From Crocodylus rhombifer (taxonomy: Eukaryota > Chordata > Crocodylia > Crocodylidae), in the NCBI GenBank assembly GCA_038503035.1, contig JAVSML010024260.1, positions 570,089-634,088 on the forward strand: a DNA stretch of 64,000 nt, read 5' to 3'. The stretch's first letter is position 1. Every line of letters begins with the position of its first letter. Below are positions 47,135-58,564 of this stretch, in pieces. Made by a program: the position numbers and the translations under genes. Under the pieces are notes generated by a model. The model did no database searches and was not told where the DNA came from. It saw only the letters and a list, made by a program, of their open reading frames with translations.

Positions 47135-48310
47135 TAGGGACAGAAGTTATGCATAAACTGGTTTAAGTGATCAGAAACTGGTTTAAAAGTGTAACAGAAC
47201 AGAAGTTTAGTGTACATAAACCAGCTTCAAAATGGCTGAAACTGGTTTAAGATAAACCTGGTTGAATGTAGTATCATACTTAACTGATTTAGGTCAAACC
47301 AATTTATGGAACTTCTATCCCAGACCTTTTTCTGGTTCAAGTTAACTCATAGTCCTACAGCATCCCAGAATGCTTTGCAGCCCCGGGCTGTGCTTTCTAC
47401 TCCACAGAGCAGGGTTGGTCCTGCCCCTCTGCTCTCTAGCTGGAGCAGTGAGTGGTTAACAAGGCGTGGGGGTTGGAAACCTGGCTGGAAACTGCAGCCA
47501 GGTCTGCCTGAGGTTGGGGAGGCAGCCCCTGCCAGACTTTTCCCTGCTGAAGCGGAGCAGAAGGGGCATGGGGCAGGGTGGGGCAGTAGCCTGAGAGGGA
47601 CTGCCCCCCAGGCAAACCCTGTCTGGGGTGTCAGAGGGGCTTTAATCCCCCCTTCTCCAGCTCAGTGTACTGCCCACACCCCTTGCCCTCTGCTCGTGCA
47701 GGGCATGGGGCATAGGTGGGCAACAGCCTGAGAGGGACTGCCCCTTCACCAGCTCTGTGTGTTGGTGCCAAGCCCTGCAGGACCAGGATGACAGGTTGGA
47801 AAAATCTGACACAGTCATCACATATATGTGTTGGAGATAGAGCTAAGGGAACAAGAGAGGGACTGCATGGACTGGTGTAACCCAAGAAAGTAGAGAACTA
47901 CATTTACAAATGGAAGGAGACCAGCAGACTCTACCCCCACCCACCTCTGGCTGAGACTGAAGCAAGCAGTTGATAAGGGCAGGAGGAGGTGGCATAATTC
48001 CCCTCGGCTCCCCCAGGCCACAGGGGAGGGAGAAGTGGCTGGGAAACTGGGACTGGAGGGACTGGTCCCCTGCCACCTGTGAGCACAGAACCAAGCTCTG
48101 CAGGACCAGACTGAGAGGTGGGAGGTGTTTGCAAAGACCTGGCACAACCATCACATGTATGTGCTGGAGATGGAGGAACAGGAGAGGGTCCCAGACAGGT
48201 TGACCTAGTGTGACCAAAGAAAGCAGAGAATGACATTTACATTATAAAGCAGAACCTTTAAAGGTGGGAGACTGGAATACCTGAGCAAGGACTTTCTGAA
48301 TACCTGGCTA
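47135..48310. mobile_element. Unidentified repeat element with AACTGGTTTA motifs and duplicated coding remnant
   Basis: aaactggttta recurs at 47155, 47175 and 47238, with inverted taaaccag at 47217, resembling subterminal transposase-binding repeats. The GC-rich interior contains a direct duplication: 47768-47920 and 48091-48245 share ccaagc.ctgcaggaccag and catcacat.tatgtg.tggag, 323 bases apart. Translated on the plus strand both copies give H-x-H-H-[MI]-Y-V-L-E-[MI]-E, and the second reads TERWEVFAKTWHNHHMYVLE, so a decayed transposon gene is likely. Paired termini were not found; both boundaries are approximate. Confidence 0.45.
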
Positions 48311-48353
48311 TAAGGAGACGCTCTGCCCTCAGGATTATGTAAAGCTTATGTAT

Positions 48354-49909
48354 TAGGGCTGTGCGAAACAGCACCATTTCATTTTGACTTCCATTTTGCC
48401 ATTTCAAAGGGACAGTATTTCATTTTCTTGTTTCAAAGGATTGTTCTGTTTCATTTCATCGAAACTCTTTAGCTGTTTTGATGCTGTTTTGATGCATTTT
48501 GACGTTTCACCACATAGGCTATAATGGGGAATCACAAAAATGCCTATGACTTTGTCATTTCTTTCCTGATTCAAATGAAACCATATGGATGGTAGCCCCT
48601 TCTGAGGGCATGAAGCCTACCGAGTTTCAAGGAGATCAGTGCAGGGGTTTCTGTGAAACTGTACCTCAAACTGTTCAAAGAAAAACTAATATCACTTGCT
48701 GGCAGCAACAGCCTGCTGTCATCCCATCCACAGATCTGGTGACTCACTCCCCCTGGGAGGACTCTGGCACAGCTCCAAAGCCTCCCCGGGATGTGTGGGA
48801 CCTCAGATCTGTGCATGGGATGACAGCAGGCTGCTGCTGCCAGCTGGGGCAAGTACCAGCACTGGGTTCTTCCCGGTGCTCGGCATGGGCTGCACTGGAC
48901 AGATTCAAGTGCTGGCGTTGGCCCCAGCCAGCAGCAGCAGCGTGCTGTCATCCATGTGCTCTGCAGCTAGTGAATGTAGAGCTTTTAAAAAAAAAAAAAG
49001 CCCTGCACTCACTGGCTTTTGCTGTGGTCACTGGGGCCTCTGAGGGCTCATGGCAGCGGTGGGCAGCAGGGATTCCCCCCTACCTGGCACCCGCCCTATC
49101 ACATGGCTGCAGTGAGGCTCAGCATGGCAGCACACGCTGTCTGAGAGTTGGGGCAGCTCCACCTGTCAGCTGGAGCTCCCAGTTTGATCCCCAGCTCTCT
49201 GATCATTCCCCTTGCTCTTTCCGGGGTTGCGGGCCCCAGATCTGTTCATGGGGTTTCAGCAGATTGCTGCTGCCAGCTGGGGAAATAGCTCAGAGCTGCT
49301 GCCATCCCCAGCTGGCAGTGGCAGCCTTCTGTCATCCACATTATCCAGGGTCTGTGCCAATGATCTGAACATTCCCCCAGCTCCTGGTTCAATTCCCTAG
49401 TGCTCTGATCATTCCCCCAGCTCTTCCTGAGGAGTGGGGGCCCCTGGATCTGTACGCTGGGTTTCAGCAGGCTGCCGCTGCTGGCTGGGGCCAGCGGCCG
49501 CACTGCTTGGTGTGGGCTGTGCTCAGTGGCTGCTGTTGGCCCCAGCCAGCAGCAGCAGCCTGCTGAAACCCTGTGCACAGATCGCCCCCCTAAGGAACAG
49601 CTGTGGAAATAATCAGACAGCTCAGGGAAGTGATCAGAGAGCTGGGGTATCAAACCAGGAGCTAGGCGTCAATACTAGAGCAGTCCTTCTCCCCTCTTCC
49701 CCCTCCCTCTCCTTAGTTTCTGTTTAGATGCAAACAAGCCCAGCTTCAAAACAAAATGTTTCAAAACTTTCAAAACATTTTGAGTGCCCTCGTTTCATTT
49801 TGAAGCTGGTTCAAAGCCTTTTGTTTCATTTTGATTTTGCTGTTTCGAGATTGAAATATGTCAAAACAGTTTTGAAATGAAACACCCAATGAAATTTTGC
49901 ACAGCCCTA
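48354..49909. mobile_element. Non-autonomous hAT-like element, TAGGGCTGTGC ends, copy 1
   Basis: The ends tagggctgtgc and gcacagcccta are exact inverted repeats. Flanking octamers ttatgtat (48346-48353) and ttatgtga (49910-49917) match at 6 of 8 positions. Subterminal sequence is full of ttttgatg/tttcattttg motifs, and the interior is GC-rich with inverted ggctgctgctgccagctggg units and an A-tract followed by gccctgcactcactggc. The reading frames inside (up to about 260 codons) have no recognisable domain and reflect GC-rich repeats. It is a sister of the element at 53144-54745. Confidence 0.85.
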
Positions 49910-50008
49910 TTATGTGAGGCTTTCTCTTGGCTTTTTGGTTTCTTACAGTCCATTGTAAGACTAAGCTATATGTGCTCTCACTGGGCACGTCCAGATGAGC
50001 GCACATGT

Positions 50009-50052
50009 GCCTCTTGCCCTGCCTCAAACCCCTTTGAGGCAGGGCAAGAGGC
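50009..50052. repeat. Perfect 20-bp hairpin with 4-base loop
   Basis: gcctcttgccctgcctcaaa (50009-50028), loop cccc, then its exact reverse complement at 50033-50052. It is the strongest short hairpin seen in the window. Confidence 0.9.
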
Positions 50053-51125
50053 AGATGCGGGAACAAAAAAATGTTCCCTGCAGTACAAGTTTGCAGCATG
50101 GGAAGAAAATTAGACCCCTATATATCCAGAGATCTAAAAAAATGAACCAAACAAAGTGGGGCAACCGGAGGCTGGGTCCTCCAGGGAGATGCTCTGGCTG
50201 CCAGAGCATCTCCATACCCTCGCTCTGGTGCTGAAACACATGGCCGGTCAGGCCATGTGCTCAGCACCAGGGCTCCAGTGCTGGTGAGTAAAGGGCTGGG
50301 GGGGGCTGGAGAAGGGGGCAGGGGACCTTGGGGGTGGGCCCCGCCAACCCTGCCTGCTCCCCCAGCTTTCCCCAATCCCTTCCCTGCCAGGCTCTCCCCC
50401 TCCTCCTGCCAGCCCCCCCAATCCCTGCCCAGCCGGGTCCTGCTGCCCTTGGGGCCACTGTGCCACCTGGCCAGGCTGGATCTAGGGAGGCAGGACCCAG
50501 TGCAGTGCATGGGACCGCACACTGTGTCCAGATGGGTCCTGCTGGCCTGGGCAGGCAGCAGGAGCAGCCCCAGGGCCAGCAGCACCTGGCAGGCACGGTG
50601 CATGGTCCCTGCACACCATGTCGGGTCCTGCTGCCCTGGGCCCGGCCCAGCCAGGTGGCACAGGGGCCCCAAGGGTGGCAGGGCCCAGCTGGGCCCAGCA
50701 CGCAGGGACCGTGCACCGTGCCAGGTCCTGCCACCAAGGGCCCATCCCGGTCAAGCAGCAGAGGGACCCCAGGACTGACAGGACCCAGCTGGGCCTGGCA
50801 CGCGGTCCCCGTGGGGTAACCCTGTGGGGGATAGGGGCTGTGGCCCTCCAGGGGGAATCTGGGACCCTTTGCGCGGGGCATTCCATATGCTGTGTGGGGG
50901 GACTGCACCATGTGGGGACTAGGGGACCCACCCCTCCTGAGCAGCTCCCCCACAAGATCCCCCACACCCACAGTCCCCACACACCTACACCAATAGCTCC
51001 ACACCTACCCAAACACCAACCCACCTCCCTCCACACACACCCACACACCTGCCTGCCTTCCCCCACACCCCTTCCCACCCCCTTCCTGCAAACACCACAT
51101 CCCCCCATCATACACCCATCATTGG

Positions 51126-51365
51126 CAAAGAAAACCAAAAATACACATCAATACATATATGTATTTAGATTTTATTTTATCATGACAATAGAGACGCTGG
51201 TAGGCTTCCACATTGCTTTGACATTGTAAATATACCAATAAATCATTGCTCAACTGATTGCTGTCTCTTTTTCTCTCTCTAGGTATATATATGTGTGTGT
51301 GTGTGTGTGTATGTCTTTTGTGTTAATTGTGGAAAAACATGGATTTTGGGATATTTTTTAAAATG
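51126..51365. mobile_element. Partial copy of the 24716-26211 hAT-like element
   Basis: Shared in order with 25927-26165: gtatttaga.ttta, gctggtaggcttccacat, a microsatellite ((tg)n here, (AT)n there), and gaaaaac.tggat. The clear inverted-repeat terminus is missing or diverged. Confidence 0.6.
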
Positions 51366-51738
51366 GATTTGGGATGCTGCCGCAGCAGTCCAGCTGGCAC
51401 AAGGGATAATGTCCCCAGGTACCAAGTGGCTGAGCCCCAGAAGCTCCGGAGAGCAAGTAGTCCTGAGCTGCATGCCAGGGCAGGTTTTTGTACTGCTGGG
51501 GCCAGGACAGGGTGGCTTTTGGTACTACTGGGGATAGCACAGGTGCTGGCTACAGATCCCCCTGGCTGCAGATCTGGGAGGAGCCAGGCAGGGTTATTTT
51601 GCCCTAAGTGGCACAATTTGCTCCACAACAAAGTGCATGTCTGAGCATGTGCACTGAGGCAAAAAGCCCCAGCTCAAATTTGCACCGCTTCTATTTGAGC
51701 TGCAGCAAGCGCATATGCTTGCATGTGTGGGCATGCCC

Positions 51739-53143
51739 ATTGTGTTTTACTGGGCTGTATCTTAGCTTAGGCAAAAGTTTTTGGTTGTTCTGTCGTGTGC
51801 TTGAAATTGCAAAGTTCTCACCTCAGATAAAGAACTATTTTTGTTCCAGCTTTTATGAATTCAATGCCACTACTTTTTCCACTACCCTCCCTCCTCAGTC
51901 TGGCATCATCTGTCCCCTCCCCCCCTCAGGTGGGGAGCAGGGGGCAGGGAGGGTGGGGAAAGAAGACTGCCAGGCACTGTCCCCCCCAACAGGCAGACTT
52001 GGGCTGGGGTTCCCACCCTCCAGAGGCCTAGGGCTGCACTGGTGCCTAGCCACACTCCCTCCTCTGGAGCAGGGAGCGGGGAAATCTTGGAGGTCCTCTC
52101 TCTTCCCTTCCCTTTGGCAGTGGCTGGCAGGCATGCGCTGCAGGCATGTGGCTGCATTTCCTGAATCAGAAGTGAATGTGTGTTTGTTTGCTTATTGGTT
52201 CAATCTGCTCAGCTTAGACTAACCTGCAAAGACTGAATCAACTCAGCCTCCAGCTTTTTGATTGTCTGTACTTAGCCCTACAGTCCAGGAGGGTGATGTC
52301 ACAAATCTGGAAAATGGAGGCAGTGCCTTTGGAAGACAGAGTGGTGTCTGCTGCGAAAGAGCTGCTCAGGTAGTGAGAGAGGTTGTGTCCTCTCAGAGGC
52401 TCCCCTTCTCCCCACTGGTAGTACCACTCTTAAAAGATGCTGCAGGTCTTCTTGAATTTGGTGGTGTAAGAAATAGGAATGTGGAAGCAATATTCTGCTA
52501 TCAGTCATGGTTACCAAGGAAACAGGGTGTATGGAGCAGTTTGCGTCACTGCTGAGTGAAGGAGCAATGACAGGAAACTATTTGGTTTTCAGGAAGAAGG
52601 AGTTTCTCCAATTCCCCTTTGCTTGCTCATAGCTCAGGGGGAAGAGTGATTAATATTAGCCTAGTGGGAGAGGGGTGTTTGCATTAGGAAAAGTTGGGTT
52701 CTAGGTTCAGAGGTCACTGGTCTGGATTAAACCCAAGCTTAGAAGTTTTCCTATTTACTTTCTGATGTGTTATTTTACTTTCCTGTTATAAGACCACATA
52801 ATTCTAACAGAAGTAGAATTGCTTACTGCATCTAATTTTCTAGTTTATCACTCAGGATGAGGTCCTTCCCTTGTCACTCCTCCATGTCCTCAGTGTTTGA
52901 CTGACTGTCCCTCTTACCAACAACCTTTTCCAGGTCCTGTGCTGTGTACGTTTTTGCTGTATGAAGTTTAAGACAATGGCATCCTTTACCTATTGATCTG
53001 CATGTGGCTTGTCCATGAACAGTGGATTGCTCCCTCTTCCCCTTTCCCCCTTAAAGTGAGATGCATAGAGGAGGGAGTCTGTGAAAACTTATTTTCCTTT
53101 GCCTTGATGCACTCTTAGCGTAGCAGCTGTAAAGTGTGGATAA
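51739..53143. other. Unique and GC-rich sequence
   Basis: About 51890-52140 is C/G-rich with no recognisable domains. The rest is ordinary unique DNA. Confidence 0.45.
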
Positions 53144-54745
53144 TAGGGCTGTGCAAAATTTTGCCACCAGTTCTGTTTCAGTGTTGTTTCAACTCATTTT
53201 GAGCTCTAAATAGTGAAATCAAAATGAAACAGAGAGCTTCAAAACAACCTCAAAACAAAATGAGGCAAGTCAAAACATTTTGAAATTTTCAAAATGTTTC
53301 CAGTTTTGAAGCTTAAGCTGAGCTTGCCTGCAGGGAAACAGAAACTAAAGTGAGGAGAGGGAGGGGGAAGGTGGGGAAGGACTGCTCTTATTATTTCATA
53401 GATTTCATAGACATTAGGGCTGGAAGGGACCTCAGAAGATCATTGAGTCCAGACCCCTGCCCAAAGGGCAGGAAGTCAGCTGGGGTCATAGGATCCCAGC
53501 AAGATAAGCACCCAATTTACTCTTGAAGGTGTTCAATGTAGGTGCTTGAACCACCTCCGATGGCAGGCTGTTCCAGACATTGAGGGCTCAGACAGTAAAG
53601 AAATTCTTCCTTATGTCCAGCCTGAAACGGTCTTGCAGGAGTTTGTGACCGTTCGACCTCGTCATCCCTTGGGGCGCTCTGGTGAACAAACGTTCCCCCA
53701 GATCCTGGTGGTCACCCCTGATAAACTTGTAGGTGGCCATCAGATCACCCCTGAGCCTATGCTTTTCCAGGCTGAAGAGTCCCATGTCTCTCAGCCTATC
53801 ATCGTAAGATCTGTTTTCCTGACCTCTGATCATGCGCGTGGCTCTCCTCTGGACTCTCTCAAGCTTCTCCACATCCTTTTTGAATTGTGGAGCCCAAAAC
53901 TGGACGCAGTACTCCAGCTGCGGCCTCACCAAGGCCGAGTACAAGGGGAGAATGACGTCCCGGGATTTGCTCGAGAAGCATCTATCGATGCAAGCCAGCG
54001 TTTTGGTCGCTTTACTAGCCGCAGCATCGCATTGCAGGCTCATGTTCATCTTGTGGTCAATGATGACTGTGTAGCTGGCCAGTGACTGTCATCCTTTTCT
54101 GAGGTCCCTTCCAATCCCAGTGCTCTGGGAGAGGGATGGAAAAACTGCAAAGGAGGCAGCATTGTTTGAACTACCCTGCTTTCTGCCTTGGTGTCAGTTG
54201 AGTGAGGGCGCACATTAATACACACACAGTGTCACCCACCTATGTCACGAGTTTTGCCTGTCAGCAGCCACAGGTGCAGGGCCCCAGAACCCAGAAGCCC
54301 CTGCACCTATCTTGACAGCTGGCAGGTTTTGTGGTCTCAGCAGGGGCAAGCAAGCCTGCAGTTTTCACCCTCTTGCTCCTTAACACACACACTGTCACCG
54401 ATGTCATGAGTTTTTTGCTTGTCAGAAGCTTGAGGTGCAGTTTCCCTGAAACCCCTGCACCTATCTCATTGAAACATGGCAGGCTTTGTGATCTCAGCAG
54501 GGGCTAGCATTCTTGCAAGTTTCATCCAAATCAGGCCAGAAATGACAAAGTTATAGGCTGTTTCAAGCTTCCCCATTATAGCCTATGGGCGAAATGTCGA
54601 AACACTGTTGAAGCAGCGAAACTGTTTTGACGAAACAAAACAGAACAGCAGTTTTGAATTGAAACAAAATTTGAAATGAAATGCGGTTCCAGTGAAATGT
54701 CAAAATGCAAGTTGAAATGGAACAATGCTGTTTTGCACAGCCCTC
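53144..54745. mobile_element. Non-autonomous hAT-like element, TAGGGCTGTGC ends, copy 2, interrupted by CR1
   Basis: The left end tagggctgtgcaaaatttt and the right end gttttgcacagccctc mirror each other and match copy 1 at 48354. Left sequence up to 53395 (including aactaaagtgaggagagg) and right sequence from about 54180 (including gccagaaatgacaaagtt) align with copy 1 in reverse orientation. A CR1 fragment occupies 53396-54067. Flanking octamers are diverged and do not show a convincing duplication. Confidence 0.8.
53396..54067 (-). mobile_element. CR1 LINE, 5'-truncated (copy B)
   Basis: This is the last part of the same CR1 subfamily as copies A and C: two ATTTCATAG units at the 3' end, then the C-terminal part of ORF2 (about 54049-53590, including VRPQLEYCVQFWAPQF and RRATRMIRG). 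It is cut off before the reverse transcriptase active site and has TGA at 53588-53590 where the others keep Arg. It inserted into the hAT-like element after gactgctct, so it is younger than that element. Confidence 0.9.
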
Positions 54746-54918
54746 ATGGGCAGTAATATTTTAGTACCTCACCTAGTTTTATGAGGCTGAATGCACTAAT
54801 ATTTTTAAGCACTTTGAGATACTCAGATACTAGGAACTATAAAACTGTAAAGAATTCTTGCTAAAGTGTATTAAACCTAGAAATATCTACAACTTAAATT
54901 TTCTTTTTCTGTCTGTGG

Positions 54919-55201
54919 CAGTGGTTTTCAACTTTTTAAGTCTCAGGGTACCCCTCCATTAGACTCAAAGTACCCTTGGAAAATGTCTACTTTTAGTTTT
55001 CACTCATTTATTGACTATGAAAAAATAATACAGCAACACAGAAAAAAACGACAACAGGTCATACTTATTTTAACACTATAGATTCTTATTTGAATTTGAT
55101 TTATCTTGTGAATTATGTTTGCATACCTAACTGTGCTAACATTATGTGGCATGCTGCAGCACCCCTGAAAGGAACTCAAGGCACCCTGGTTAAAATCACA
55201 G
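54919..55201. mobile_element. hAT-Charlie-like element, CAGTGGTTTTCAAC ends
   Basis: The left end cagtggttttcaactttt is the classical Charlie-group terminus; the right end reads ctgtgattttaacc as reverse complement. Subterminal agggtacccctcc and agcacccctgaaagg are also typical. Flanking octamers gtctgtgg and atctgaat are too diverged to call. At 283 bp it has no transposase. Confidence 0.7.
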
Positions 55202-55261
55202 ATCTGAATATTGTTCTCATGGGATGAGTTCATATTCCATTTGGGGTTTTTTAAAAATATT

Positions 55262-56330
55262 CTTCATTGACGGATGTTTTTCTTCTGCAGTCCCTCACAG
55301 TCGAGGATGAGTGTCTTCTGTGGTTCTGAAGATGGCTGATGTGGTCAATCCAGGATCGGCAGACTCTGTTGCAACTTGGGCACGTGTTACCATGTGGGGT
55401 GAGTGGCTCTTCATTCTTAATTTGGTCTGCACACTATTTCTGCCACTCCTGCCTTTCCATCTCATGTTGCCATCATAAGGTTTTAGAGTATTGAGATCCT
55501 TGCAACAAACTCTTCCTCCATTTGGGGTGGTCCTGGGCAGTAGCCTCCTATGAGTTGATTTTGATGTTGCATTTTTTCAAGATGGCTTTGAGGATGTCCT
55601 TGAGGCTCTTTCTCTGCCCTCCTCTTGAGCATATGCCTTGACTGAGTTGGGAGAATAAAACTAGCTTCCATAGTCTGAAGCTGGACATCTATGTGATGAG
55701 ACTGGCCCAATGAAGTTGATGTTGGATGATCATTGCCTTGATGCTCATGGTGTTTGCTTGCAAGATGATGCTAATGATGGTGCATTTTTCTTCTCACTGG
55801 CTTGAAGGATCTTCCACAGACAGTGTTGATGGTACTTCTCCAGTAATTTGAGATGTCTCCTGTACATTGTCCACATTTCAGCTCTGTACAGTAAGGTGGG
55901 GAATACAACTGCATGATAAACCATGAGCCTGGTTTCAGATACAATGTCATGATCTTCAAACATCTGTTTCCTCAGGTGTCTGAAAGCTGCACTTGCACAT
56001 TCGAGGTGACATTGGGTTTCTTCATTGATGTCAGCTTTCTGCAAGAGATGGGTTCTGAGGTATGGGAAATACTCCACATTCTCCAGATTCTCACTGTGAA
56101 TCTGAATGATCAGAGCTCAGGACTGCTTAGTAAGAGCTTGTTGATAGAGGGCCATAGTCTTCTGAATGTTGAGTGTCAGTCCCATTTTCTTGTACATCTT
56201 GGTAAAGACATCAATGATTGCCTGAAGATCTGCTTCCAAGCAAGCACAGACTACACTATTGTCAGTATACTGGAGCTCAGTGACTGAGGTTGGGATGGTC
56301 TTGGTTTTGGCTTAGTCACCTGAAATTAAA
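55262..56330 (-). pseudogene. Non-LTR reverse transcriptase C-terminal part with C2H2 finger, disrupted
   Basis: The frame is read on the minus strand. Near 56262-56285 ELQYTDNSVV corresponds to the catalytic Y-x-D-D loop, with the second Asp read as Asn. Then come MGLTLNIQKT, VEYFPYLRTHLLQKADINEE, VYHAVVFPTLLYRAEMWT, YRRHLKLLEKYHQHCLWKIL, a basic region (55620-55560) and, near 55375-55315, CPSCNRVCRSWIDHISHLQN followed by H, a C-x2-C-x12-H-x3-H zinc finger. This order matches an RTE-like or related group of animal non-LTR elements whose proteins end in such a finger; the clade name is uncertain. Several stops (for example near 55420) and frame changes occur. No endonuclease domain is present, so the copy is 5'-truncated. 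It differs clearly from the CR1 family nearby. Confidence 0.75.
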
Positions 56331-56367
56331 CAGTTTACTATTCACTTGGTAGTTTTAGCTAAGCTAG

Positions 56368-56560
56368 GGGTGGGCAATTATTTTGGGTTGGAGGGCTTCT
56401 TATCGAGGTTTGGTGAGCTTTCAAGGGCTGCGTGAGTAGCCCTGCCCCTTGATAGATGTCCTGCCCCCGATCAACATCTTGGGACCAGAAGTCCCACCCT
56501 TAACCCCTGAACTTTGCCACCAGAAGTTCCTCCCCTTGCCCCCCGATGCATAAAGTTTTA
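56368..56560. mobile_element. hAT tip, TAGGGGTGGGCAA-type
   Basis: ctaggggtgggcaattatttt followed by gttggagggctt matches the CAGGGGTGGGCAA start of a hAT group. The opposite end was not identified, so this may be half an element. Confidence 0.45.
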
Positions 56561-58564
56561 GTGCAAAAAAAATCAGGAGAAGAACTACTAAAATAAAGAA
56601 AAAGAAAGAAAGAGGACAGTCTAACACTGACTAGTTGAACTAATGAAGGGAAATCTGTGACTGAGGAGACCTTATGCACTCACTGGTCGTGGTATCATGG
56701 AGGAGGCTTCATTTTAGAAATGCTGTTGTTCAATCTAGTGCCTGTCGCAGGGACGAGAATATGAAACTCATCAATGGAATTTAGAGGAAGGGATCTCAAC
56801 AGCTAGCATCTCCTACTTCATTGTGAAGATCAAATATTTTTTGGTTTTCTGGTAAAAGTGTAGTGTGCATAGACATGTGCCATTCTCCCGTTCTCTTGAC
56901 ATCTACTTTTTGCAACTATGTGAAAGAGGTACTGGCCTAGATGGACCTATGGTCTAACCCACTAAATGGCAATTCTTCACTTCTCCCATGCAACTGTTTG
57001 TAACCATGTTGTTATCACTGGATGTTGATATAGGATTTGGCAGAAAATGGGTTAGGAAGGAGAGGCTGCAGAAAAATAATATGTCAGAAAAGAAAAAGGA
57101 AACATGTTTTGACTGATTCTTTGAGTCTTGCATCCTGTGTGTTGAGGACATTTTGTGAAATGCTGGCAGAGACAGTACATACTGTTCAATAGTAGCTGAC
57201 ATACATATACAGCTTGCTGTGGCTTTACAAAGACATAATCAGAGAGCTTCTGGTTCAGTGCCAAAGGTCATGGTCATTTTCTAGTTTTAAAAATAAACTA
57301 CAAAGACCTGATACAAGAATATGCACCTAATCTAACTGCAGCAAAAAAGGCACAACTGACTGCAGCATTTTGAAACCGCTGACAGGCACTGCTCAAAAGA
57401 GCATTTTTTCTCCTTTCTCTTTTCTTCCCTCCCCCACAAAGAGCAGCCACAAGTCAAACCAATAAACAGTTTTTTTACAGTGAAAACTTTAAACTGAATT
57501 AGACCTTCACATGACAGTGAGGAATTGGGAAATCCTTAAAAAAAAAAAAAAAAAAAAAAAAGAGCCACCTCTGGCTAGTCATTTCTTTGTTAAAAACTGT
57601 TATATTATATATGTTTTCAATTAAGGAGAACCCAGGACTGTTCTGGGATCCCCATTTTAAGATGCCTTTATTATACCATACAAATGACGAAGAGCAAATA
57701 TTAATTATTGAATTATGCTTTAGGAAAGACATTATGGGATGCTATTACTGTCTTTCTTTTCAGGCTGAGAAATGATTGCTTCACATAATAGCTACTCCCT
57801 TGTGATTCCTTTATGCATTTCCATTTGCTGCAGTTGTTGGAAAATTACTGGCTTCACAGGAGGACCATTTGCCTTGACATTGTTGTATGGTTGCCTTTAC
57901 AAGTAAATCAATACACTGGGAATTCTTATTTTGGTGGGCTGCAATGTCATCTTCAGCTGTTGAGTGTAGTGCATTAATTTGGTTGCATTGGGCCTGAAAA
58001 GTTTTAGTGCAAAATCATTCTCCTCTTCTTTTTTTCAGAGACCCTGGTCTAACCAATTTCCATAGTTCAGGAAAAACAAGGCCACTATTCTCTTTTTATA
58101 GTTTATGATCTAGCAGTTACTTTATAAATTTGGAAGGTGATGATAAAAATGTCAAGTATAGAGCTACATGTATAAATGTGACTGTTCTGCTCTCCCTCTC
58201 CTTCCATATGCCATTAGCCTTAAGTTGCAGGGTCTTCAGGGAAGAGACTGCGTGTGCATGTGTTTAAGCAGTACATTGTACAATGGGTCGCAATCCTGGT
58301 TGGCATTTGTGAGCATCACTGTCATACTAATATGAAAGTCGTACATATGCAGCACTTCACGCAAGGTGTCTTTCTGGGGGATTAATTAGAGGAAACGGAG
58401 ATGCAGTGACAAAGAAATTCAACTCTGAAATGCATCGTAGTTTATGAAAAGCGATGTTTTTTCGGATGCTGCCACTTCTAGCAAAGTGTATTAGGATGCT
58501 CAGTTTAAAAAAAGGACTTAAGAAGGGGATCTGTGAGTTTGTATACTTTTGTTTTAAAATCCTT
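56561..58564. other. AT-rich unique sequence with poly(A)
   Basis: No exon is recognised. A run of 24 A lies at 57538-57561. A CR1 3' tip at 56925-56978 is listed separately. Confidence 0.5.
56925..56978 (+). mobile_element. CR1 LINE 3' tip
   Basis: ggtactggcctagatggacc, tatggtctaacccactaaat and gcaattcttc match the old CR1 3' end also seen at 3250-3366. Confidence 0.6.

Larger units (their letters stand above)
49983..51738. mobile_element. Possible MITE-like element M3 with nested hAT-like fragment
   Basis: The left end gggcacgtccagatgagcgc and the right end, gggcatgcccacacatgc as reverse complement, resemble the ends of families M1 and M2. A perfect 20-bp hairpin lies near the left end. 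Between them, about 50140-51365 is GC-rich sequence whose right part is a copy of the 24716 element. Reading frames of up to about 250 codons here are low-complexity by-products. This nesting is an interpretation. Confidence 0.4.

Noticed and set aside
48589..49368. Open frame of about 259 codons on the plus strand
   Set aside because: It lies wholly inside a non-autonomous hAT-like element, is made of repeated GC-rich inverted units, and shows no domain.
50261..51138. Several overlapping frames of 160-250 codons on both strands
   Set aside because: GC-rich low-complexity sequence open in several frames at once; Pro/Gly/Trp-rich translations without motifs.
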